Of a stretch of 64,000 nucleotides of DNA, positions 10,985 to 21,986 are shown piece after piece. Positions within the stretch are counted from its first letter, which is position 1, and each line of letters begins with the position of its first letter. The notes under the pieces were generated by a model. That model saw only the letters and a list, made by a program, of their open reading frames with translations, did no database searches and was not told the origin of the DNA. Made by a program: the position numbers and the translations under genes. Location: the NCBI GenBank assembly GCA_009760885.1, contig CM019718.1, positions 26,890,133 to 26,954,132 of the forward strand. The letters run 5' to 3'. Origin of the DNA: Achatina immaculata (lineage: Eukaryota > Mollusca > Gastropoda > Stylommatophora > Achatinidae).

Positions 10985-13900
10985 TTAATTCAGGAATGAA
11001 AGAGCTGTGACGCAAGAAACCAGATTAATGTATAGTTTCAGTTTGTGGCTTCTGCGGGCAAGAACAAATAACAAAAGGGCAAACAAGGAAGAGTGAAAAG
11101 TTGGCAAAGTTTGCTTAATTCAAAAGTAAACAAGAGTAAATATACTTCATGCTGATTCATAGTAATTCCTGGCAACCAAACCTGTTAAAGTGCCACATGT
11201 TATATTAGCATGTTTTCTGTGATAAGCTGATCTTATCATTACTACCACTGTGTGTCACATTTGTATTTTGTACATTATTATTATTATTATTATTATTATT
11301 AGTAGTAGTAGTAGTATGGCACTTCTTGTATTTGAGAATGCTTTAGAAACTGTCAGATGCCAGCTCTAACTTATCCAAGTACCACTTAACTGAACAGCAT
11401 CTTCTCTCATGACTGATTCTGCCAATGCTATATCTTCACAAGTGACCACACTAACAACATTCAATGTAACAACAACTTAATACCTTACTTATCTAAAGTT
11501 AAATTAAATATGATTTTGCATATGCACTGCCTATTTTGTTTCAATGGATAAAAAAAAACTAAAACCATCAGTCATTTGCATGTCCCTTGTGGAACTTTGC
11601 CTCCCTAACAGCTCTCCTGTAAGCCTCTCAATTGCAAGCAAGATGCCCTTGCTGCAGATTACACATATCCATACAAAGATAATCAAAGATGTCTTCTAGT
11701 CATCTTCGCCTTGGCCTTCCTCTCTTTCTTTTTCCCATTATGCACCCTTCCAAGACTGTCTTCTCTAAATTATCATGACACTTAATATGTCCAAAATATT
11801 TAAGTTTTCTCCATTTAATCTTCTTTACTAGCCAACATTCTTCAATATTAAGTTCTTGTAGTATGGATATATTTGTTCTATTTTTTTGTCCATTCCATGA
11901 TATCTGAAGAACTCTTCTGTAGCATTCAGAGGCATTTATATGTTTCTCAGCTGCTTTGTTAAGTGTCCAGGCATATGTTGCGATGGGAAAGATGCATGCC
12001 ATTAAAAATCTTATTTTTGTAGTTCTGTCTGTTCCTCTCCACAGCTTCTTTAGTTGTTTTATTTTCTGAAGAGCAACAGATGTCCTCCTTTTAATTTCCC
12101 TCACTGTATCTCCTTTATTTGTTAGTAATGATCTAAAATAAAAAACCTGACAAATTGGCATAAGCCACATCTTTATTTATCAAATCCATTTAGATAGATT
12201 ACATCTTTATTTATCAAATGAATTTAGATAGATTACATCTTTGTTTATCAAATGCATTTAGATAGATTATATCTTTGTTTATCAAATGCATTTAGATAGA
12301 TTACATCTTTGTTTATCAAATGCATTTAAACAGATTGTTCTTGCAGCACAAATATGATTTACTGTTATACTGAAAAATTATATGATAATGAAATAGCCAT
12401 AACAGCTATGATTCTCAACAAATTCCACAAACTGCTTAAAATCTATCTGTCTTCTAAGACAAAAGTATTCATTCCACAACAAAATTACTTCTTCCTTTAC
12501 TGTTAAAAGGGTCAAATTTATTTTAAATATTACAATGCCACTAATAATATATTGTAATATGTCCTCCTAAAACAAGTGTTACTTCTAATGTAATGTCCTC
12601 TACTACATTTGTTAAAGTTAGATAAAACACTCACAAATCATTTAAAATACAAAACTTTCCACCAGATTAGAGTTTCAGACACTTGTATTTATTTGCACTG
12701 CTAACAACATACAGTAATACTATACAGTTTTGTAAAGCCAAGAAGTGGTGTCTACCCAGTGTCTGAGAGCAGAAATTACAGTCCCTGAGGTACGGACTGT
12801 TGGCAAAAGTGAAGGAACTAAAACATTTTTTCTTCTTTTTTTTTTTTTGAGGCAAAATTTGAAATATGCTTTCACGTTTACTAATGAAAATAGAAAATAG
12901 ATGGAGGTGTATGGTTCAGATTTACAAAAACATAGAAAGAATGAGGAAACTGGACAGAAACAACAATGGCAGAGAGCAAGATGAGTACATATAAATGAAG
13001 GATATACAACAATCCAATATTTTGACAAAAGCCTTTTTCAAGGATCACGTACAAAAACAACACAACAGATAAAAACACGAAAAATGGATGAAAAACATAC
13101 AGACTTGGCTGTTTGGCCTCCTCCTTATAAGAAAATCTGGGTTTTAATCATTTATTTTAATTTATAAAGCAAAGCTAGAGAATAAAGTGTACTGGAATGG
13201 CAAAAGAATAAACTATTCATCATGTGAGGTGCCATATTAGTACAGATGAATATACTGTTCTATTTAAGCTTCCACTTGCATTTCTTTTCACATCAGTAGC
13301 TTTTATTCTCCTGGAAATACTATATTACTCTTGGTTATCCTCCCTTTCTTTTTCCCTTGAGTTTTCCAGTGACTGTTTGGTTCCTTAACTTGTTTCTGCT
13401 TATGATATGTCAGAAAAATTTTATTGTCTTTTCCTTATGGTTTTCATTTGTTTTGTTTTTTTTTATGTTCCACAACCTCTCTGAGAACCTTTTGCTTTTA
13501 TTTTCTAGAAAATAGCTTTTGGGTGGAATGAAGGGGCAAATTTCCACTTAATCAAATATATCCTTGCGGGGGAATAAGTGAGTAACACATGTACTTCTGT
13601 GTGGGAAGTGAGAGTTGGCAACAAGTGGACGTTTGTGGGAAGAGGGAGTCAGCAATAGGTGGATATTTGTGGTGAGATGGAGTCAGCAACAAATGAATAT
13701 CTGTGAGGAGAGGGAGTCATCAACACATGGATATCTGTGGGGAGAGGGAGTCAGCAACACATGGATATCTGTGGGGAGAGGGAGTCAGCAACACATGGAT
13801 ATCTGTGGGGAGAGGGAGTCAGCAACACATGGATATCTGTGGGGAGAGGGAGTCGGCAACACATGGAAATCTGTGGGGAGAGGGAGTCAGCAACACATGG

Positions 13901-15074
13901 ATATCTGTGAGGAGAGGGAGTCGGCAACACATGGATATCTGTGGGGAGAGGGAGTCAGCAACACATGGATATCTGTGGGGAGAGGGAGTCATCAACACAT
14001 GGATATATGTGGGAGAGGGAGTCGGCAACACATGAGTATATGTGGAGAGATGGAGTCAGCAACAAATGGATATTTGTGATAGGATTGAGTCACCAAACAA
14101 ATGAATATTTGTGGAGAGGAGCCAGAAATAAATAAATTTGTGCAGATAGATGGAGTCACAAATCAATGAATATTTGTGGAGAATGAATGAATGAATGATC
14201 TTTATTTTAAAAGGGTGAAGAATTGGGCGTGCAGGCCCATCTTACATTCTGCCTTTTTGGAGCAGTGGAGTCAGCAACAAATGAATATTTGTGGAAAGAT
14301 GGAGTCAGCACTAAATGGACATTCTTAGATAGAGAGTATGAGCAACAAAGTATGTGTGTGTGTGGGAGTGTCAAAATAACAAAACAAATACATGTTAAAA
14401 TAACAGCTCCACCCACATAGCAACTGACATGCAGGTAACAACCAACAACATGCACCCCCCTCCCCCGCCTCCCAACAGCGTTTCTACCCTAGGAGGTGGA
14501 AGATGAAGGGAAGTGACCCATCAATTTCACGATGTTCAATAAGTTTATGGATCAAAACCCATTAGTGTTTTTTTTTTGGGGGGGGAGGGGGTTGTTCTTC
14601 TGATGGTTTGATAAGTGCTGTGGTTGTCTAAGTCTATAACACATTATCCTCCCTGCCTCTTACAAGCGCTATATGTACGGCTGTTTTATAACTTGAATTG
14701 CGCGCTCGTATAATTATGTCCTTGTGTTACAGACTTGTTTGCTACGCTTACTGCAAACGGCAAGTTCCTGGATTTATTACACATATAAACCATTTATAAT
14801 AGCCACACAATTCCTTGGACTTCTAAGCCAATGTTCTTTAATTCTGATTGGCAAGAGAAAACTAAAACGTATACGTAAATTAAAATAAATTGCGAATAAA
14901 CTCCCAACGAATCTAACAGCTGCTCACACACAAAACATCTCACGGCAAACACGGGAGTACTGTACGAACTGGGTCAGCACTTTCAGAAACTTACGAATAT
15001 CAAGATAAAAACAAACTTTCAAGCATTCCCTGTCACTGAAATTACCTTCCTTACCTTCGTTTGTCTTTAGCCAT
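10985..15074 (-). CDS. Speculative two-exon small gene, minus strand
   Basis: A first coding exon ends at 15055: ATG at 15074-15072 in good context, six codons (MAKDKR), then a strong AG|GTAAGG donor. A matching acceptor with a long pyrimidine run and CCCGCAG lies at 11052-11053. Joining the two keeps the frame and reads RSHKLKLYINLVSCV before a stop at 10987-10985. The acceptor is CAGAAG, a NAGNAG site. A polyadenylation signal (AATAAA on the minus strand, 10657-10652) follows. The product would be only about 28 residues with a hydrophobic end, so more exons may be missing or the match may be chance. No family is recognised. The first exon and donor are the better-supported part. Confidence 0.2.
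11276..11316. repeat. (ATT)n/(AGT)n microsatellite
   Basis: About eight ATT units followed directly by about five AGT units. Confidence 0.85.
11573..12160 (-). pseudogene. RTE-like LINE 3' end, family B
   Basis: The open frame 12170-11700 reads, in order: VREIKRRTSVALQKIKQLKK, a P-I-A-T-Y-A-W-T-L segment (usual YACETWTL), a recurring NISILQELNIEE block, KLKYFGHIK and GKRKRGRPRRR. The terminal stretch to FRKGHAN-like sequence lies in another frame down to about 11573. This is the region after the reverse transcriptase palm in RTE-type LINEs. Upstream domains are absent. A 34-base minisatellite begins exactly where the copy ends at its 5' side. Confidence 0.85.
12165..12345. repeat. 34-base minisatellite
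   Basis: About five units sharing TTTAGATAGATTACATCTTT and TTTATCAAATG. It directly abuts the truncated 5' side of the RTE copy. Confidence 0.85.
12350..12890. other. Non-coding, nothing recognised
   Basis: AT-rich sequence without clear repeats. A T-run at 12838-12850 could be the tail of a minus-strand retroposed sequence, but no body is identifiable. Confidence 0.5.
12893..13095 (-). repeat. Dispersed repeat P, copy 2
   Basis: On the minus strand it reads GATCCTTGAAAAAGGC, TTTTGTCAAAATATTGG, then a tail with GCTCTCTGCCATTG and TTTCTGTCCAGTTTCCTC. It matches the right half of copy 1 at 2.3 kb but has no inverted arm. The open frames of 65-102 residues here are products of the repeat. Confidence 0.75.
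13100..13590. other. Non-coding, possible RTE scrap
   Basis: The minus strand of about 13330-13420 resembles sequence near 53270-53340 (shared CTTTTTCCCTTGAGTTTTCC-like run) and may be a degraded LINE fragment. Not secure. Confidence 0.3.
13590..14130. repeat. 34-base minisatellite
   Basis: About 15 units with period 34 in the homogeneous core (13741-13980), sharing GGGAGTCAGCAACACATGG and ATATCTGTGGGGAGAG. The unit has no stop codon in several frames, which explains the 154-residue and other open frames on both strands; they are not genes. Diverged units continue beyond an insertion at 14263-14340. Confidence 0.92.
14179..14262 (-). mobile_element. LINE 3'-end fragment (family L3), minus strand
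   Basis: Contains on the plus strand GAATGAATGAATGATC, then GAAGAATTGGGCGTGCAGGC and TTACATTCTGCC. It is the same 3' tail seen at 39.12 kb (minus) and 25.95 kb (plus), with an ATTC-repeat end. It interrupts the 34-base minisatellite, whose units resume at 14263. Confidence 0.75.
14345..15054. other. Mostly unique sequence; intron of the speculative gene
   Basis: C-run at about 14453-14466 and a T/G-run near 14568-14592. The rest appears unique, with no exon or element supported. Confidence 0.4.
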
Positions 15075-15194
15075 CACCGTGGAAGAATAAACAGACAGAA
15101 CACCACGCGTGTAGAAAACAAGAAAGTGTTGGAAAAATTATCCTTCAAACTCTTGTGTTTTCTGATTCCCTTTGCGTCGCAGCAGACGGTAACC

Positions 15195-15208
15195 CACTTC
15201 CGGAAGTG
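15195..15208. promoter_or_regulatory. Palindromic ETS-type site, candidate promoter
   Basis: CACTTCCGGAAGTG is a perfect palindrome made of two head-to-head GGAA cores, the class bound by ETS factors such as GABP and common in TATA-less, often bidirectional promoters. It lies about 120 bases upstream of the minus-strand ATG at 15074. On the plus side an ATGCGAAG followed by a GTAGGA donor occurs at 15542-15551, which could be a divergent first exon. Promoter function is inferred. Confidence 0.4.
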
Positions 15209-15209
15209 G

Positions 15210-16075
15210 ATGTTCGTATTCGATTACCGCCAGTGAACAAGTTCATCTGGTTATTCAGTTCTCCACTGAGCCGGCAAGTTTTGAAACACGGAAAAAGTTC
15301 ATTTTTATATTATTATCATTGCTCTCTTCGCATTTAGAGTTGGCTAAAAATGTGTTAAACAAGTTATGTCCCTCATGTTTGTTGGTACACTAAGACAAGC
15401 TAGTTTTCCGCTCATCGTTTAGTGTGTTTTGTTCATTTAATATCGCTGTCGCCCGTTTGTACCCCGTTTACCCTCACCTACTCAGTTTGCGTGTGTAGTT
15501 ACATTTATCTTTCAGTTTATCTTCTACATTTTCCCACATTTATGCGAAGGTAGGACTAATTCACGTGAGAACTGAGAAGGGAAAAAAGCTACCTAACATA
15601 AGTTTTCGTAGCCTGCTTTGTTTATATCGCGATTGGAGCTTAGCTTTTTTTTTTTTTTACTTTTTTGTTGGAACTGACGCGAGAGGAAAGAGTTCGAACC
15701 TGCCTTTATTGTTACTCTTTCCTATTTCACTTTATCACTGTGAATTCTTTTATCTAACATTCTTTGACTCACCCCAACTCCCCATCAGAGCTGAGTTCCT
15801 CAACGGGGCAAAGAGACACAGACTTGTTCTACAGAAATGCCATTTTCACAGCTCACCCAACCAAAAAGACCTGGCTAGATCTCATCTTTCTGAAAGAGAA
15901 GCTCCAATGGCGGCGCTGAAAATCCAAAACGATCTGCCACATTTGTGTGAAAGAGAATGTTATCGATGTCGGAGAGGAAGACAAAGAAGAGGAATTACAT
16001 AATGTTCCATAGAAAACATCAAAATCTGACAGATCCAGTTAATTTCGTTACTCCTCTTTCTCATCCTCTTCCTCA
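15210..16075. other. Apparently unique sequence, no gene established
   Basis: An open frame at 15565-16002 (145 residues) has no recognisable domain. The stretch could be a 5' region of a plus-strand gene if the ETS site is a bidirectional promoter. Confidence 0.3.
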
Positions 16076-16078
16076 CCC

Positions 16079-16079
16079 A

Positions 16080-16125
<46 letters not shown>

Positions 16126-16213
16126 GTACTATTACTTTTACTATTACTACTATTACTATTACTACTACTAATACTATTACTAATACTGCTGCTGCTGATG
16201 CTGCTGCTGATGT

Positions 16214-16245
<32 letters not shown>

Positions 16246-16341
16246 TTACTAGTACTATTACTTTTACTATTACTACTATTACTATTACTACTACTAATAC
16301 TATTACTAATACTGCTGCTGCTGATGCTGCTGCTGATGTTA

Positions 16342-16401
<60 letters not shown>

Positions 16402-16424
16402 TTATTATTATTATTATTTTATTA
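16079..16424. repeat. Compound (ACT)n triplet repeat with internal duplication
   Basis: ACT/ATT triplets with a GCTGCTGCTGATGCTGCTG segment that occurs twice about 125 bases apart (near 16188 and 16313), so a larger unit has been duplicated. All triplets stay in phase, giving long poly-Thr, poly-Leu and poly-Val open frames that should not be annotated as proteins. Confidence 0.92.
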
Positions 16425-16434
16425 TGATTGGAAA

Positions 16435-16700
16435 GGCTCGGCGACCTGGTTAGTTGAGTGATTAGACGCTATGTCTGCTAATCCAGTGGTACCGGGTTCA
16501 GTCCCAGTAGTGAGATTTTTTTTTCTGGTACACACCAAAAAGACACCGGGTTAACCCAGCCTCTAAAAATGGGTACCAGAGAAATCTGGGAAGGTAAAGC
16601 AGCCAGGCATGATACTGACCACATCATATTTTCATGTGCCGAAGGTCGTGGAAAAACGGGCTTACTTGCCGACTCCTGTCCAAAGGAAGACAGGGGAACT
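16435..16700 (+). mobile_element. tRNA-headed SINE, family A
   Basis: The head has an A-box-like stretch (TGGTTAGTTGAGTGATTAG) and a B box (GGGTTCAGTCCC) at tRNA spacing. The body continues CTGGTACACACCAAAAAG, then GGGTACCAGAGAAATCTGGG and CAGCCAGGCATGATACTGAC. A second copy with the same head and body is on the minus strand at 50826-51058. The tRNA part is a degenerate promoter, not a functional tRNA gene. The 3' end is not sharply defined. Confidence 0.8.
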
Positions 16701-17765
16701 GTGACAGGTGCCAACAAGGAACCCAAGATGGTGACGCTGAACTCTCGAACATATTCAGCTCAGGGTGATGTTCCCATTCCGAACTCTAACTCAGTTCTTA
16801 CTTTCTTGAACATATCCAACTCAAGATGATGTCAGCCACCACAATTCGAACTCAAGCCAACTTAATAATGATCCAACTGAATCAACTCAACTGACCCCAT
16901 GAAGTTCAAGGCTCAACGTATCAATGTTTATTTTCCAACTGACCATGGTTGCGGTATCCAAACAATCTTTCTTTCTCTTTTTTTTTTAAACGAAATAAAA
17001 CATTCTGTCGTCTCGTTATGTTCTTTCTCGTCCGTTTTCTCTGTCCTTTGGTCTAGTTATTCTTCTTTCAGTTTGTACTTAGTCTTGAACTCCTTTGTCT
17101 CGGAGTCAAGGTTCCCCTATATCACCCTCAAGTTTTTGTCTGTAAGTTCCCCCAAATCTAAGCGTTGCTCTCTGCCGTCACTTGCGATGTTCTCTTTCAC
17201 TGTCAGACAAATTGGCGCGCGATGTACTTGTATAATTCCTGCTTCCCAGACTAATGTTCTGTGTATTACTCTGTATCCCCCTTTTTTTTCAATAAGACTT
17301 CCCTGTTCCTTAGTCACACTGTCACAATGGGACTATGAGGGATGGCCCAACTCGATGGCCGCCACGTTCAAGGGGACATTACTCCTCTTGACTTTAAAAA
17401 TTTTTTAGGATGCACGAAGGACAAATTGTTCAGTTTTACTAGTTCCTGGTACTGAAATTTTGAAAGCGAAGATAACATATGCTTTAGGTATGGTGACTAG
17501 AGAGAAGCTGGAGAACACATGGCAAGAAATTTAACATCTCCTACACGATCTAAAAAAAAAACAACAAGCGAAAGTTAAAGCGCATGAATACAGTTTAATT
17601 ATTATTATTTTTTTTTTTGGGGGGGGGGGTAGGTGATGGTGGTTGAGCTAAAAAGTCACAAGTTTGTAGCTGACATAGTTTTTGTGCAAAAAGCGTTTGA
17701 CAACAGGGATAGACTTCATGCTCGCCTTTAATCGTTTTCACGTAAATGAATCTCACCCTGTATTT
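16700..17765. other. Non-coding, no gene recognised
   Basis: The 169-residue open frame at 16899-17408 and the opposite 66-residue frame show no known domain. Poly-A and poly-T/G runs near 17551 and 17609-17630. The region may contain degraded retroelement sequence, but nothing specific can be named. Confidence 0.35.
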
Positions 17766-17767
17766 CT

Positions 17768-18005
17768 GTCTGTCACGTGCCGTGTCTACTGGGGTTAGCA
17801 GTCGTAACTCTCCACAACTCTCTGTTTTGTGTTGCCTCTACGAGTTGTTCTGGTGACCTCTTTCCATGCCATCTTGCCAGTCCATCCAGGATGTCCTCTC
17901 TTGGTCTGCCTGGGATTCTTTTTCCCTTGTTGTCTCAATGCGTTCTAATTTGCCTTTTCTCATGACTTGTCCCTATAAATTTACTGTCTTTTCCTGACTG
18001 CTGTA
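17768..18005 (-). pseudogene. RTE-like LINE C-terminal fragment
   Basis: The minus strand, read across frame breaks, gives a basic G-K-G-K-R-I-P-G-R-P-R block, then ILDGLARWHGK, RSPEQLV, and LWRVTTANPSRHGT at the end. That order and the final RHGT are typical of one RTE sub-type C terminus; a close relative with the same RSPAEL...RHG ending is at 24.2-24.6 kb. Upstream domains are missing. Confidence 0.6.
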
Positions 18006-18043
18006 ATTATTTGTCTTCTCGAATCAGTCTCTCTGCATTAACT

Positions 18044-18044
18044 G

Positions 18045-18079
<35 letters not shown>
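18044..18079. repeat. (CAA)n microsatellite
   Basis: About eleven uninterrupted CAA units. The encoded poly-Gln is incidental. Confidence 0.9.
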
Positions 18080-18505
18080 ACGCCGTTTTCCAAGAGGCGG
18101 AACCACTGCCCTTCTGGGCCCCAAATCTTACACCTGCTGGAAGCAGTTCAGTGCGCTTCACACTGCAGATATATACTTTCTGTTCTTAGAAGCTGCTCTC
18201 TTCAAACTCTTTTTTTTTTTCTTTACTAGGTCGATTTGGGTGGGGATGATTGTACCCGGCCGGTCACGAACGTTGGTGGGCGGGAAGACAGGTTACTATT
18301 ACCTAGTCTCTTGATTCTTTTAACTCTCACTTTACCAAACAAAGCCCAAAAAACTCATATTCCCCTCCCCTTTTTTATTTTACAGAAATTATGAAATGCC
18401 TTTATTTTTTGTAGCATTTACAAAACTTTAAAATTACGAACTCTCATCTACAAAACAAAATTATGTTAGTGCCATCATTTTGTTTTTTTCTAAATTTGTT
18501 TAGAT

Positions 18506-19064
18506 CAGTGCTCCCAAACCTGTTGTCCAGGGACCAGAAGCTGTCATTGGAATATTATCAAGTGGTCTGCTGCTGCGCTTTTGATTCGGTTTGTTTATTT
18601 GTTTGTTTGTTTGTTTATTTGTGATATCTCCCTGCAACTGCGAGCTGGTGTTCTTTTCAGTTGTAGATGTTCAGGCACAGCATCGTATCGGCGTGGGAGT
18701 GGGTTATGGCAGCTACTTTTTCATTCCCAAAGTGTAGCTAAAAAGCAGGGGGTGTGCAATGCTTCTTTAGCAGACTCCACCACCACGGGGACTGTGGCGA
18801 TCTCTGCCCCGTTTGCCAGGCTAGGCCTGTTACTGGGGGGTACCACGGAGAGGTGGGACAGGGTCTTGGTCGTCCAAGGTTCGCTAACCCTGACTCTAGC
18901 GATCTATGAATCGCTGATTGGCTCATCGGACAGCGTCAACCCTCCCCCCCCCCCCCTTTTGAGTCGGTATTAAGTGCCTTTTACAAGACGATGGTCAGCA
19001 ACTTATACAAGTATGTGTGTAGTTGGGAAAGTGGTCTTTGGATGTAGAAAGGCTGGGAACCACT
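18506..19064. mobile_element. hAT-type element carrying a nested repeat
   Basis: The left end CAGTGCTCCCAAACCTG pairs imperfectly with the right end, whose complement is AAGTGGTTCCCAGCC. Flanks GTTTAGAT and CTTTAGTT agree at 6 of 8 positions. The interior is mostly dispersed repeat R3 at 18631-18945. No transposase is encoded. Boundaries are inferred from the paired ends. Confidence 0.5.
18631..18945 (+). repeat. Dispersed repeat R3, copy 1
   Basis: Shares long blocks with 29784-30310 and 55550-55800, for example GCATCGTATCGGCGTGGGAG, TGCAATGCTTCTTTAGCAGA and GAGAGGTGGGACAGGGTCTT. Its coding content and class are unknown to me. Because it lies within hAT-like ends here, it may be the hAT interior rather than a separate insertion. 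Confidence 0.8.
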
Positions 19065-19690
19065 TCTTTAGTTGTGGATTAAAAAATGCGCCTATCTTTT
19101 CATGACTTGTGGTGTAGCGGAGCGTACGTTACGCTTGACAGGATTCACCTTATTATTTGCCCAGAAGTAAGAGTTCCTTCGATTCTATTAAAAGTGCATT
19201 TAGCCCTTTCAAAGCTCTTTTCGATTTCCATATTTAATCCTTCTTGCAGCACGTCAAAAGAGTCCAAAACCGCCACACAAAAGTGGAAAACAACGCACTC
19301 GCGACAATATAAAAAGAAGATACGTTCTGTCACAAACCCTAGAAGTTCATGGAAAGTTCGTGCACCCACTGACGACAGATAAACCTTTCAGAAGTATCAT
19401 GCGGACTCTACATATAGATGGCATACAGAAAAATAAAAGATGAAATGCGGATACAATATGATTATATCAAGCTAGGAAAATGTTTAAAATTCTACTGCAG
19501 ACAATGAATGGCCTGATAATGTGGGTCTGGGGAAATCTATCAACAAAGAGTTCATGAAACAAACACACACACACAAAAAAAAACGTGAAAGATTGAAATC
19601 TGTGAAAGACCTTTTATAAGAAGGTTTATAAGAAGGATGTTGAAGGTACCATTACAGCTAAGAAAACCAGTGAAGAAGTCTTAAGAGATG
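19065..19690. other. Non-coding, nothing recognised
   Basis: Short open frames only. An (AC)n/(A)n stretch at 19560-19580 is the only repeat. Confidence 0.5.
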
Positions 19691-19819
19691 CTGGAGTTTA
19701 AAAGGCAAATTATAGCAAAGATCACAAGCAAGCAATCGAGATTTATAGGGCATTTCACGAGAATAGGAAAATTGGAACATACTGTAGCAGCTGGAAAAAC
19801 TGAGGGAAGAAGAGACAGA

Positions 19820-19859
<40 letters not shown>

Positions 19860-19978
19860 ACTGGAGGGCTGTCAGTGTGACTAGGAAGAAAGTCACCGGC
19901 AGAGCTTATAATCACCTCAAAAGACAAGGAATTGTAGAGAGAGATGATTGCCAAGCCACTCGGCATGGCAATTGATTG
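19690..19978 (+). pseudogene. RTE-like LINE C-terminal fragment with (GA)n expansion
   Basis: The frame from 19688 reads LEFKRQIIAKITSKQSRFIG, HFTRIGKLEHTV, GKTEGRRDRGRERERER, then WRAVSVTRKKVTGRAYNHLK and SRHGN-like ending. This is the RTE tail order: FIGH, LEH, a GRR-RGR basic block, a short helix, and RHG. The arginine-rich codons have expanded into a (GA)n microsatellite at 19821-19855, a simple repeat that grew from the basic motif. Confidence 0.65.
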
Positions 19979-20431
19979 ATTGAAAGACCTTTCAACAAAT
20001 ACAAAGCAAAAAAAAAAAAGGAATACAAAGAGAAACGTGATAAGCAGTGATTGCAGAAAAAAAAAGAAAAAACACAGAGGTAAGTTCAGTAAATATTTAC
20101 GGCAGAAAAACGTGATCAAATCGCCACCAGCTGAACAACACAAACTTAGCCTGGTTTGACTGTTTTTGATAGAAATCGTTCAAACAAAACGATTAACAAA
20201 GCGCGCCGAGTGACGATATGATCGCTGAAATGAACAGAAATTAAAAACAAAACAAAACAAAACATTAATTTATTCATATCTATTTTTTTTAAAGTTACAG
20301 CAATATAGGACCAAGTTCATTCATGAACTCATTCACTGTTTCATTTCATTGATCATTTCCTTCTCATGTTTATATATATATCTGATTGTGATACAAATGT
20401 CACTGTTAACAGATTGTTTTTTATTTTAGTC

Positions 20432-20570
20432 AGTCATTTGCATGTCCCTTGTGGATTTTGCCTCCCAAACAGCCCTCCTGTAGACCTCTTGGCTCCAATC
20501 AAGATGCCCTGCTTATGATGCATCAGTTTGCAGATTGTCAACGATGTCTTGCAGACATCTTGTTTTTAGC
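20432..20570 (-). pseudogene. RTE-like LINE 3' tip, family B
   Basis: Plus strand has CATTTGCATGTCCCTTGTGG and CCTGTAGACCTCTTGG, the complement of the family B terminus (GHAN, EVYRRAV). It covers only about the last 45 codons. Confidence 0.75.
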
Positions 20571-20579
20571 ATAGACTGA

Positions 20580-21770
20580 AAAATGACAAGAATGAATAGC
20601 ATGTCCTTTTGAACGTATTTAATAACAGTTCTTAAATAAAAAATAAATCAATTTCGTGTATAAGAAAACTTTGATTCAATTCCAAATATTGAAACTGGTT
20701 TCTTTGAAAAGTATTGAAAAAAGGATGGAAGAGAATTCTAATTCTTGTATTCAAAGACTGGCATCCCTGCTCTCTGGACATTCCCATACGTGCTCCGCCT
20801 TCATTTCCTACACCCACTGAAGCGAGCGCCTGCTAATGGAGTCAGTAAGGCACTGGTTGTAGGTAACACGCGATAAACCACTTTTTTAGGAAAAAAAAAC
20901 GTCAGCTTCCCCTCTTATCCGCCAGTTCGAACATCCTCGTGATGTGATTGTCGTCATTTAACCCGATGTCGTCCTCCAGTACACAGCCTGTCCTAGGTGG
21001 CTCTTGCAATCTCCTCCTTGTCCGTTCTGAGGGTTCCCTGAATTAATGCCACGCCTGCCAGCTTGTTCGCTCTCTCGCTGCCTTTGACTCCCGCAGTATA
21101 TCCACGTCAAACTGGATAATAGAGAGCCCTCTAGAAGCTTGACCCACTTCCTGCAGAAGAAATGTCTCTCGATTCCCTGTAACATGCTTTGGGAGTCTTC
21201 TACATCCTGTCGAAATGTGACTGATCCTGACTTCCGCTGGCCTTGCCCCACACATCTCCTTTAGTATCCCAGTAACAGACCTAGTCTGACTAACGAGGCA
21301 GAGATTACCATAGTTCCCCCTTGGTGGTGGAGCCTGCTAAAGAAGTAAAGCACATCTGCTTTTTTTTGGTCTACTCATGAACTGAAAGAAAAAAAAATGG
21401 CCGCCGTAACACGCTTTCAATTTGATACGACGCTGTACATCAACATCGCCACCGCATCGGCTGCAAAGAGCACCAAGTCCCAGTTCCAGGAAGATGAAAA
21501 GAAAAGAAAAACTAATCGTGACGCTTTGTTTTCGTTTTATTGTTAGATACTCTATGCTGAGGGAGTCTTCAAGGTCATAGTGGCGAACCAATGGCACGTG
21601 TGCAGTATGGTCAACAAATACGTAGCGACTTAACGCGTTAAAATACGTATTAAAATTATTGCTCCGTATCAATCACTCATTAAATTATTGACTGTACGCA
21701 AGCGAATTTTAAAAAAAGAAAAATTAACGAGATACCCAGCATCAGAAAAGTTTATAAAACCCTTGTTTTG
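20580..21770. other. No gene established; unexplained minus-strand frames
   Basis: Minus-strand frames at 21255-21043 and 21251-20958 (70 and 97 residues) overlap and look like one frameshifted coding relic with GVLEDD-type sequence further on, perhaps from a retroelement. I do not recognise the family. The rest is non-coding. Confidence 0.3.
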
Positions 21771-21779
21771 TTTTAGTTT

Positions 21780-21935
21780 TCTGTTTTTAGCAAAGTATCA
21801 TGGTACACAGTGTACACGATTAGTAGCGTATCGTGATGCACAATATATATGAATAGTAGAGTATCATGGTACATAGTGTACGTGATTAGTAGATTATCAT
21901 GGTATACAGTGTACATGATTAGTAGAGTATTAAAT
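21780..21935. repeat. 33-34 base minisatellite
   Basis: About four units sharing GTATCATGGTACACAGTGTA and GATTAGTAGA, with moderate divergence. Confidence 0.75.
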
Positions 21936-21986
21936 TTAAAATAAATTGTGACACTCAGATCTACGTACACGGGACCATATTCAAGT

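Noticed and set aside
13615..14135. Open frames of 154, 110 and 64 residues in different plus frames, and 70 on the minus strand
   Set aside because: All come from a 34-base tandem unit that lacks stops in several frames; no gene would be open in so many frames.
16899..17408. 169-residue open frame as a host gene
   Set aside because: Hydrophobic Ser/Phe-rich composition typical of AT/CT-rich non-coding sequence and no recognisable domain.
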